A stretch of 64,000 nt of DNA from Balanoglossus misakiensis. Its lineage: Eukaryota; Hemichordata. The notes beneath the pieces were generated by a model that searched no databases, was not told the DNA's origin, and was given only the letters and a program-made list of their open reading frames with translations. Both the position numbers and the translations under genes were made by a program. This document shows, in pieces, positions 31,814 to 41,783 of this stretch. Numbering within the stretch: position 1 is the stretch's first letter; every line of letters starts with the position of its first letter. The stretch is taken from NCBI GenBank assembly GCA_040954595.2, contig CM082595.2:8432001-8496000 (forward strand), read 5' to 3'.

Positions 31814-34524
31814 TAGCGTCAAGGACACTGTGGTCCCATTTGATGACATAGCACATAGCAACATAGCAATAAGCATATCTGCTCTGGATGCCAAGATATT
31901 GAAAAGTAGGTCAAAGGTCACCTGAGGTCATGCAAAATTTGGGCAAGAAATTTTGACCTTATACTGGTCCATGTTCAATAAAAACCAAAACTATAGCCTT
32001 ATTGGTTACCTTGGAATTAGGTTTGCACATAATAAATGAGATATGCAGGTGTCACAGGTGACCCCCAATTTTGGCTTTTCAATTTTAGTGCCAACCCTCC
32101 AAACGCTAAGTCTGTACCTGCTCTGGATGTCAAGATATGGTAAAGTAGGTGAAAGGTCACCTGAGGTCATGCAAAATTTGGGCAAGAAATTTTGACACTA
32201 TACTGGTCCATGTTCAACAAAAACCAAACCTATAGCCTTATTGGTTAGCCTGGAATTAGGTATGCACATAATTAATGAGATATGCAGGTGTCACAGGTAA
32301 CCCCCAGTTTTGGCTTTTCAATTTTAGTCCCAACCCTCCAAACGCAAAGTCTGTATCTGCTCTGGATGCCAAGATATGATAAAGTAGGTCAAAGGTCACC
32401 TGAAGTCATGCAAAATTTGGGCAAGAAATTTTGACCCTATACTGGTCCATGTTCAATAAAAACCAAAACTATAGCCTTATTGGTTACCTAGGAATTAGGT
32501 ATGCACATAATTAATGAGATATGCAGGTGTCACAGGTGACCCCCAAGTTTGGCTTTTCAATTTTAGTGCCAACCCTCCAAACGCTAAGTCTGTACCTACA
32601 CTGGATGCCAAGATATGGTAAAGTAGGTCAAATATCACCTGAGGTCATGCAAAATTTTGGCAAGAAATTTTGACCCTATACTGGTCCATGTTCAACAAAA
32701 ACCAAACCTATAGCCTTATTGGTTAGCCTGGAATTAGGTATGCACATAATTAATGAGATATGCAGGTGTCACAGGTGACCCCCAGTTTTGGCTTTTAAAT
32801 TTTAGTCCCAACCCTCCAAACACAAAGTCTGTACCTGCTCTGGATGCCAAGATATGATAAAGTAGGTCAAACGTCACCTGAGGTCATGCAAAATTTGGGC
32901 AAGAAATGTTGACCCTATACTGGTCCATGTTCAATAAGAACCAAAACTATAGCCTTATTGGTTAGCGTGGAATTAGGTATGCACATAATTAATGACATAT
33001 GCAGGTGTCACAGGTGACCCCCAATTTTGGCTTTTCAATTTTAGTGCCAACCCTCCAAACGCTTCGTCTGTACCTGCTGTGGATGCCAGATATGATAAAG
33101 TAGGTCAAAGGTCACCTGAGGTCATGCAAAATTTAGGCAAGAAATTTTGACCCTATACTGGTCCATGTTTAACAAAAACCAAACCTATAGCCTTATTGGT
33201 TAGCCTGGAATTAGGTATGCACATAATTAATGAGATATGCAGGTGTCACAGGTGACCCCCAATTTAGGCTTTTCAATTTTAGTCCCAACCCTTCAAACGC
33301 TAAGTCTGTACCTGCTCTGGATGCCAAGATATGGTAAAGTTGGTCAAAGGTCACCTGAGGTCATGCAAAATTTGGGCAAGAAATTTTGACCCTATACTGG
33401 TCCATGTTCAACAAAAACCAAACCTATAGCCTTATTGGTTAGCCTGGAATTAGGTATGCACATAATTAATGAGATATGCAGGTGTCACAGGTGACCCCCA
33501 ATTTTGGCTTTTCAATTTTAGTCCCAACCCTCCAAACGCCAAGTCTATACCTGCTCTGGATGCCAAGATATGGAAAAGTAGGTCAAAGGTCACCTGAGGT
33601 CATGCAAAATTTGGGCAAGAAATTTTGACCCTATACTGGTCCATGTTCAACAAAAACCAAACCTATAGCCCTATTGGTTAGCCTGGAATTATGTATGCAC
33701 ATAATTAATGAGATATGCCGATGTCACAGGTGACCCATATTTTGGCTTTTCAATTTTAGTCCCAACCCTCCAAACGCCAAGTCTGTACCTGCTCTGGATG
33801 CCGAGATATAGGAAAGTAGGTCAAAGGTCACCTGAGGTCGCCCAAAATTTTGGCAAGAAATTTTGACCCTATACTGGTCCATGTCCCACAAGAACGAAAC
33901 CTCTAGCCCTATTAGTTAGCCCGGAATTAAGTATGCACATAATTAATGTGTTAAGCAGGTGTTACAGGTGAGCCCAAAAATTTGCCTTTTATTTTGGCCC
34001 CATTGTGCTCACTGACCAATAGACAGTCACTGTACAGGACTATTGCACAGACCAGAATTCCACAATAAGATGTGGACATAGCTTAACCATAGAGGTATAA
34101 GTAAAGTTTTAAATTTAATAAAAAGACTAAAAAATTCATAAAAAATAAAACATCCATGATATCAACTGAACACTTACAGGTCGGTGTGAGGTTGACATAA
34201 GGTACAAGCATACTAATTTTCAAAGCAATCTGACCAGTAATTGTTGACTTGCAGAGTTTTGATCAATTTCACATTTTACAAGCTAATTTGCATATTTTTG
34301 GGCCTGGCAACTTCGTTTGGACAAACTCCCATCTACAGTCCTGCCTGCACCTACACATCAAATATTGAGGTGATACGTGCAGCGGTTTTCAAGTTTTTGA
34401 TGTGGACGGACATACAGACATTCATCCATACATACATACATCCATCCATCCATCCATACATACATACAGACGCAACCCATCCCATAAGGTCCCATGGTAT
34501 ATAGGCCTATACCAATGGGACCTA
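31814..34524 (+). mobile_element. Composite element H1: 239-bp tandem repeats, microsatellite and terminal hairpin (Helentron/HINE-like)
   Basis: The left end is TAGCGTCAAGGACACTG. Next come about nine tandem units of 239 bp (31.86-33.96 kb), a unique 450-bp segment, a CATA/CATC microsatellite (about 34,430-34,465) and a terminal palindrome built on GGTCCCAT ... ATGGGACC (34,489-34,523). It ends CCTAAAAA, and satellite resumes at once. There is no coding capacity. The architecture (tandem core, microsatellite, 3' hairpin, insertion in an A/T run with no clear duplication) resembles non-autonomous Helentron-derived elements such as HINE/pearl. The family assignment is inference. Confidence 0.7.
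31862..33960 (+). repeat. 239-bp tandem repeats, about 9 units, each with three AGGTCA half-sites
   Basis: TCTGTACCTG-like anchors lie at 32111, 32350, 32589, 32828, 33067, 33305, 33544 and 33782, spaced 239 bp with two 238-bp steps. Most units carry AGGTCA-A-AGGTCA followed by CCTG and a third AGGTCA (first at 31908-31930). The first two half-sites form a DR1 and the last two a DR4, both classical nuclear-receptor response-element layouts. Units also hold TTAATGAGATATGCAGG and GGTGTCACAGGTGACC. Confidence 0.92.
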
Positions 34525-34907
34525 AAAATTGTCATTTTGAGATGATGTTCATCAGCTATGACCCATGATTTTTTTCAAACAAGTGAAGAAATTTTGAACT
34601 TTCGCAAAGTCGAAAAATTGTCATTTTTGGATGATTTGCATGAGCTATAACGCATGATTTTTTTCTTCAAAAATGTGAAGAAATATTGAACTTTCGCAAT
34701 GTGGAAAAATTGTAATTTTGGATGATTTTCATAAGCTATAACCCATGATTTTTTTCAAAAAAACGAAAAAAATTTGAACTTTCTCGAAGTCGAAAAATTG
34801 TAATTTTTTGATGGTTTTCATGAGCTGTAACCCATGACTTTTTTCAAAAAATGAAGAAATTTTGAACTTTCGCAAAGTCGAAAAATTGTTATTTTTGGAT
34901 GATTTTC
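34525..34907 (+). repeat. Satellite, segment 5
   Basis: About four units of the 88-bp satellite between composite element H1 and the L2/CR1-like LINE. Confidence 0.85.
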
Positions 34908-35924
34908 ATTTCATTTTATTTCATTTCATAGTTTATTCGCTAATGTATGTTTAAAAATAAAATACACCAGAAATCTCATTGGCTCGAACTCTAACAATAT
35001 TAAGACATTTACAATGTAAAAACAGGGTCAACGACAGCGATAAAATACAAACACTCACTATAAAAAGTTACGAGTATCTGGCTAAAGGGTCCATCCCATT
35101 CAATTGACGGACTGCTGATGGATAAAAACTTTTCCTATGACGTTCTGATTTTGTTGCAATTGAGCGGTAACGCTTGCCTGATTGCAAAAGTGAAAACTGA
35201 TGAAAGGCAGGATGAGAAGAATCGGAGAGTATAGACTTTGTTTTCTTGTGCATCCTAGATCTGTATAGGTCATCTAATTGAGGCAGGTTTACACCAATAA
35301 TGCGCTCAGCAGAACGTATTACTCTGTTTAATAGACGGCGGTCTCCAACAGTTGAACTCCCGTACCAGACAGCAATGGAGACTGTCAACACACCCTCGAC
35401 AACTGCCCGATAAAATTTTATCAGGAGATCCCTGCTAAGACCGAAGCCCGCCAGCCCTCGTAGAAAGAACAATCGTAGCTGAGCTTTCTGAACACAATGC
35501 TCGACGTGCGCCTGCCAGGTTAAATCACTAGAGATGTGGATGTCGAGGAATTTAAAGGTGTCAACTATCTCGACATCTGTACCATTGATAGACAAAGGTG
35601 TGAGGGGGGTCTTATTCCTCCGAAAATCGATAATGATCTCTTTTGTCTTGCTAACATTTAATTCTAAGTTATTGGCAGCACACCACATCACCAATTCATC
35701 AACCTGGCGGCGATAATTGATCTCATTTTCGTCAATCAGCCCAGCAACAGTTGTATCATCTGCAAATTTAATAGTGAGACAGTTTTCAAACCACGATATG
35801 CAATCCGAAGTCATTAGAGAATAAAGCAATGGAGACAGGGCACAACATTGTGGTGCACCTGTATTCAAAACCAGTGTTTTAGAATATCGTGAACCTATTG
35901 TGACCATCTGTGGTCGGCCTGTAA
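34908..35924 (-). mobile_element. 5'-truncated L2/CR1-like LINE (copy 1)
   Basis: On the minus strand it starts within RT (DDFLTGRPQMV) and ends in an ATGAA-type microsatellite tail (34,908-34,930). The insertion lies at the loop of a palindromic satellite variant. The flanking GGATGATTTTC and GAAAATCATCC are found with only four bases between them at 30,351-30,385. Confidence 0.85.
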
Positions 35925-35938
35925 GAAAATCATCCAAA
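35068..35938 (-). pseudogene. L2/CR1-like reverse transcriptase C-terminal half
   Basis: The frame is open from the truncation to the stop at 35068 (about 290 aa). It contains GAPQCCALSPLLYS (the family normally has GAPQGC), KFADDTTVAG (motif C, near 35,755), then NNLELNVSKTKE, KFLDIHISSDLTW, and the usual C-terminal FYRAVVEG, WYGSS and RYRSIA stretches. It lacks endonuclease and the first RT motifs and so is inactive. A longer apparent ORF runs into the satellite upstream, which is not part of the gene. Confidence 0.87.
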
Positions 35939-36463
35939 AATAACCCATGACTTTTTTTTCCAAAAATGTGAAGAGACGTTGAACTTTCGCAAAGTCGAAA
36001 TATTGTCATTTTGGACGATTTTCATGACCCATGATTTTTTTTCAAAACAGTGAAGAAATTTTGAACTTTCGCAAAGACGAAAAATTGTCATTTTTGGATG
36101 ATTTTAATGAGCTATAACGCATGATTTTTTTCTTCAAAAATGTGAAGAAATGTTAAACTTTCGCAAAGTCGAAAAATACACATTTTTGGACAATTTTCAT
36201 GAGCTGCAGCCCAAGAAATTTCGAACTTTCGCAAAGTCGATTTTTTTTTATTTTTGGATGATTTTCAAGAGCTCAAACCCATGATTTTTTCCCAATAATG
36301 TGAAGAGATGTTGAACTTTCGCAAAGTCGAAAAATTGTCATTTTTTGACGATTTTCATGACCTATAACCCATAATTTTTTTCTTAAAAAATGTGAAGAAA
36401 TTTTGAACTTTCGCAAAGTCGAAAAATTTTTTGATGGTTTTCATGAGCTGTAACCCATGATTT
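35925..36463 (+). repeat. Satellite, segment 6
   Basis: About six units of the 88-bp satellite linking the two 5.6-kb blocks. Confidence 0.88.
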
Positions 36464-37268
36464 TGTAGCGGTTGAATTATCATTCTTCGCTATATTTCTG
36501 GGGACGTACGTAGATTGCATTGGTATAGACGCGATTTGATAATAGTTTGGGCATAGCAGAAACTGTTCACGTGACACTTTCCCGCGCTATCCATATTTGG
36601 TAGTTAGTTTGATACTTTTCTGCGAGTTTCTATTGGCTGACATGCCTTGTTTTCGTTGTTGAGTTTTGGGGCAGAGAGAGAGAGTAAGTGACCGTAATGG
36701 CGAAGTAGCAGTGAGTGCAGAGAGACGCGAGGAGAAAGGGTAAGAAACTCGAGCACGGACTACGAGAGCCGTCTAGCGTGGCAAGCGCTGCTCTCAAAAG
36801 CTCGTAGTTTGCCGTTCCTAGTTCCGCGGGTGGCGATGTATCCCGTCTTTTGAACTTTCGTTAGAGTACGGGCAGATCGAGACTGGAGACGAGTGAGATA
36901 GAGATTAGCAGCGTAGAACAGGGACGACGTGACCAGACTGCCGTGTTGTATTCCTTCTGAGTTGTGTTGATGAAATAAATACAGTGGGGGAAGTTGTAAC
37001 CGCATTGCTGTGTGGACTGATAGTTTTGCGATAAATCCAGGCGTGTGAGGCCGCTAACCTTGCAGCGATCTCCCGGCCGCTTGAGAACTTTCTCGACCTA
37101 GGTATGGACTTATCATTGGTGGCAGCGAAAATCTATGAACCCAGCCGGACACGTCACACTCGTGACTGTCGGCGTATGTGAATATTGGTGACAGCAGGAC
37201 GGTGTACGAAATACCCGAGCATCCCGTGGCGTCCGACGGGCCGATCCGACGGCCGGGCAAACGCCACA
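36464..37268 (+). mobile_element. Putative solo LTR, 805 bp (copy 2)
   Basis: Same length and nearly the same sequence as 30870-31674, with the same ATTT flanks. Offset between copies is 5594 bp. It was duplicated together with its surroundings, not by a second insertion. Confidence 0.6.
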
Positions 37269-37407
37269 ATTTTTTTCAGGAAAACGAAGAAATTTTGAAC
37301 TATCGCAATTAGGAAAAATTGTCATTTTTGGATGTTTTTCATGAGCTATAACCCATGATTTTTTTCAAAAAAGTGAAGAAATTTAGAAATTTCGCAAAGT
37401 CGAAAAA
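37269..37407 (+). repeat. Satellite, segment 7
   Basis: Duplicate of segment 4 (offset 5594). Confidence 0.85.
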
Positions 37408-40360
37408 TAGTGTCAAGGACACTGTGGTCCCATTTGAGGACATAGCACATAGCAACATAGCAATAAGCGTATCTGCTCTGGATGCCAAGATATTGAAAAG
37501 TAGGTCAAAGGTCACCTGAGGTCATGCAAAATTTGGGCATAAAAATTTGACCCTATACTGGTCCATGTTCAACAAAAACCAAACATATAGCCCTATTGGT
37601 TAGCCTGGAATTAGGTATGCACATAATTAATGAGATATGAAGGTGTCACAGGTGACCCCCAATTTTGGCTTTTCAATTTTAGTGCCAACCCTCCAAACGC
37701 TAAGTCTGTACCTGCTCTGGATGCCAAGATATGGTAAAGTAGGTCAAACGTCACCTGAGGTCATGCAAAATTTTGACAAGAAATTTTGACACTATACTGG
37801 TCCATGTTCAACAAAAACCAAACCTATAGCCTTATTGGTTAGCCTGGAATTAGGTATGCACATAATTAATGAGATATGCAGGTGTCACAGGTGACCCCCA
37901 GTTTTGGCTTTTCAATTTTAGTCCCAACCCTCCTAACGCAAAGTCTGTATCTGCTCTGGATGCCAAGATATGATAAAGTAGGTCAAAGGTCACCTGAAGT
38001 CATGCAAAATTTGGGCAAGAAATTTTGACTCATACTGGTCCATGTTCAATAAAAACCAAAACTATAGCCTTATTGGTTACCTTGGAATTAGGTATGCACA
38101 TAATTAATGAGATATGCAGGTGTCACAGGTGACCCCCAAGTTTGGCTTTTCAATTTTAGTGCCAACCCTCCAAACGCTAAGTCTGTACCTGCTCTGGATG
38201 CCAAGATATGGTAAAGTAGGTCAAATATCACCTGAGGTCATGCAAAATTTTGGCAAGAAATTTTGACCCTATACTGGTCCATGTTCAACAAAAACCAAAC
38301 CTATAGCCTTATTGGTTAGCCTGGAATTAGGTATGCACATAATTAATGAGATATGCAGGTGTCACAGGTGACCCCAAGTTTTGGCTTTTAAATTTTAGTC
38401 CCAACCCTCCAAACACAAAGTCTGTACCTGCTCTGGATGCCAAGATATGGTAAAGTAGGTCAAAGGTCTCCTGAGGTCATGCAAAATTTGGGCAAGAAAT
38501 TTTGACCCTATACTGGTCCATGTTCAATAAAAACCAAAACTATAGCCTTATTGGTTACCTTGGAATTAGGTATGCACATAATTGATGAGATATGCATAAT
38601 TAATGAGATATGCAGGTGTCACAGGTGACCCCCAAGTTTGGCTTTTCAATTTTAGTGCCAACCCTGCAAACGCTAAGTCTGTACCTGCTCTGGATGCCAA
38701 GATATGGTAAAGTAGGTCAAATATCACCTGAGGTCATGCAAAATTTTGGCAAGAAATTTTGACCCTATACTGGTCCATGTTCAACAAAAATCAAACCTAT
38801 AGCCTTATTGGTTAGCCTGGAATTAGGTATGCACATAATTAATGAGATATGCAGGTGTCACAGGTGACCCCCTGTTTGGGCTTTTAAATTTTAGTCCCAA
38901 CCCTCCAAACACAAAGTCTGTACCTGCTCTGGATGCCAAGATATTGAAAAGTAGGTCAAAGGTCACCTGAGGTCATGCAAAATTTTGGCAAGAAATTTTG
39001 ACCCTATACAGGTCCATATTCAACAAAAACCAAACCTATAGCCTTATTGGTTTGCCTGGAATTAGGTATGTACATAATTAATGAGATATGCAGGTGTCAC
39101 AGGTGACCCCCAGTTTCGGCTTTTCAATTTTAGTGCCAACCCTCCAAACGCTAAGTCTGTACCTGCTCTGGATGCCAAGATATGGTAAAGTAGGTCAAAG
39201 GTCACCTGAGGTCATGCAAAATTTAGGCAAGAAATTTGGACCCTATACTTGTCCATGTTCAACAGAAACCAAACCTATAGCCTTATTGGTTAGCCTGGAA
39301 TTAGGTATGCACATAATTAATGAGATATGCAGGTGTCACAGGTGACCCCCAATTTTGGCTTTTCAATTTTAGTCCCAACCCTCCAAACGCCAAGTCTGTA
39401 CCTGCTCTGGATGCCAAGATATGGTAAAGTTGGTCAAAGGTCACCTGAGGTCATGCAAAATTTGGGCAAGAAATTTTGACCCTATACTGGTCCATGTTCA
39501 ACAAAAACCAAACCTATAGCCCTATTGGTTAGCCTGGAATTATGTATGCACATTATTAATGAGATATGCAGATGTCTCAGGTGACCCATATTTTGGCTTT
39601 TCAATTTTAGTCCCAACCCTCCAAACGCCAAGTCTGTACCTGCTCTGGATGCCGAGATATAGGAAAGTAGGTCAAAGGTCACCTGAGGTCACCCAAAATT
39701 TTGGCAAGAAATTTTGACCCTATACTGGTCCATGTCCCACAAGAACGAAACCTCTAGCCCTATTAGTTAGCCCGGATTTAGGTATGCACATAATTAATAT
39801 TTTAAGCAGGTGTTACAGGTGAGCCCAAAAATTTGCCTTTTCTTTTGGCCCCATTGTGCTCACTGACCAATAGACAGTGACTGTACAGGACTATTGCACA
39901 GACCAGAATTCCACAATAAGATGTGGACATAGCTTAACCATAGAGGTATAAGTAAAGTTATAAATTTAATAAAAAGACTAAAAAATTCATAAAAAAATAA
40001 AACATCCATGATATCAACTGAACACTTACAGGTCGGTGTGAGGTTGACATAAGGTACATGCATACTAATTTTCAAAGCAATCTGACCAGTAATTGTTGAC
40101 TTACAGAGTTTTGATCAATTTCACATTTTACAAGCTAATTTGCATATTTTTGGGCCTGGCAACTTCGTTTGGACAAACTCCCATCTACAGTCCTGCCTGC
40201 ACCTACACATCAAATATTGAGGTGATACGCGCAGCGGTTTTCAAGTTTTTGATGTGGACGGACATACAGACATACATCCATACATACATACATCCATCCA
40301 TCCATCCATACATACATCCAAACGCAACCCATCCCATAAGGTCCCATGGTATATAGGCCT
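37408..40360 (+). mobile_element. Composite element H2, left part; right tip at 46126-46141
   Basis: Copy of H1 with about ten 239-bp units. It is 258 bp longer than H1 over the same interval, which equals one extra 239-bp unit plus a 19-bp local duplication near 38,580. The terminal palindrome is split after ATATAGGCCT at 40360 and resumes with ATACCAATGGGACCT at 46126, so about 5.76 kb was inserted into the hairpin. Confidence 0.8.
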
Positions 40361-40827
40361 TTATTACACCTTACGTATTATACCATATTTGTGATTGGCT
40401 GAGACGCGCTCACGTGATATAGAAAAAAAAGTGATATAACATGGCTAGAGTTGATAAAGCCCAGTCGCGTGCGCTGATATTGCCCGCTGGGTTGTTTTGT
40501 GTTCTGCGCGCGACTTCTGCGCGTTCCAAACTGTCGTTCAATGGCTTCCTCCACGATCAGTCAACTCCCGCATCTATGGCTTCAAAGCGACACATAGGCT
40601 TAACACCTGTTCAACTGGACGATATTTTACCACAAACGGACAGTAAATACAACAAAATCGCAACCAACAGTGCAGTATTTTCAAAATAATCTAAGTTCGA
40701 AGTAGGTATCGTATAATTCTTGGGAGATCGAGACATTTTACATTCTCAGCAACGTACGACATATGGACGCGCGTCTACGTTCTTCTATGCCTGCCTTGTA
40801 TGTACGTTCAAATGTTCGGCGTAATAA
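40361..40827 (+). mobile_element. Possible small TIR element (A), 467 bp
   Basis: It starts TTATTACACC and ends with the complement of TTATTACGCC, a 10-bp inverted end with one mismatch. Near the left end are GTGATTGGCTGAGACGCG and TCACGTGAT, motifs common in MITE-like elements. A short open frame (40441-40689) ends with LDDILPQTDSKYNKIATNS, faintly like the start of crypton-type recombinase proteins; I do not call it a gene. Boundaries and independence from the next element are uncertain. Confidence 0.35.
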
Positions 40828-41783
40828 AATTAATAACACATGATAGCGAGGGCAATATCACGATTTGAAGCCTACTCTCGGGCTGGTGATCTCTGACCAC
40901 AATATTGATGATACCCTCGCACTACGGTCCAGGAGGCGCCCTCTCAGTTAAATTTCTGCATCCATTTGTTATTGCTCATGAATAATTCATTAGGTACAAT
41001 GGCGGGTTTTTCGATCCAGCACTGCAACGGAACTAATTAATATGCAGGTGAGTGTATCTTGTAATTAACGCCAATTTCAGTGATTCCAATGAGATATGGA
41101 AGGCATATGCAATGTACGGGTTCTTTTATGTGAATAGCTGTGAATATTTCTCATGCCCTAGATCACAAAACAGCGATCTCCTGATCGGTAGTTTGGTTAC
41201 TATGCAAACCTAAGCCACATAGCAACAGTTGCATTGTGCGGATTACTCTACGATTTGGAGAGTTTTGGTGTACTTCTTTTGAAAATAAAACGATACGATT
41301 TTTCTTTAATGTATAGAGTCTTACATAGCTGGGATTTGGGTGAAAATTCTCACCTTTTGTTGAAATTCAACCAAGCGAAACTTGTCGAGTTGCGTGCGTG
41401 CGCTATGCGTGAACGATTGTCATTGTAAACAATGGCGCGGAGGTCGCTTTCATCAACACAGGGCAACATATTGATGGTTTTTATGATTTAACTGGGCGGT
41501 AAATTAAAATTTTAAACCTAACATATTCATTTTAGATTGTTAGAAAACAGTAATGTATTGGAAAAATGGCTAAGAAATAATTAATAAAAAAACGGAACCT
41601 GAGAGAAAATGAACGCTTGGGGGCTTACATTGACCTATGATGTACGCATGTACACCCTGTGATGTGCTGTTGATGTTGACATATATTTAAATAAACAAAA
41701 TAGTCTCAACAGGTGTATGTCACTCTAATTCTGTTTCAGGCAGTTTTACCAACATATATTAATCAAAAGAAATACTGGTAAGA

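Noticed and set aside
31460-37325. 70-71-aa frames in the solo LTR copies
   Set aside because: They overlap in different frames, sit in LTR-like DNA, and are present only because the block is duplicated.
34241-40356. 87-aa frames at 34241 and 40093, and 138-aa frames at 55308, 59577 and 62311 with IQTYIHTYIHPSIH stretches
   Set aside because: They run across the microsatellite and hairpin of the composite elements. The Tyr/Ile/His/Pro repeats are read-outs of CATA/CATC units, and the frames occur only as copies of the repeat.
41234-41428. 64-aa frame upstream of the transposase-like gene
   Set aside because: No start context or domain; it lies in the likely 5' untranslated part of the transposon.
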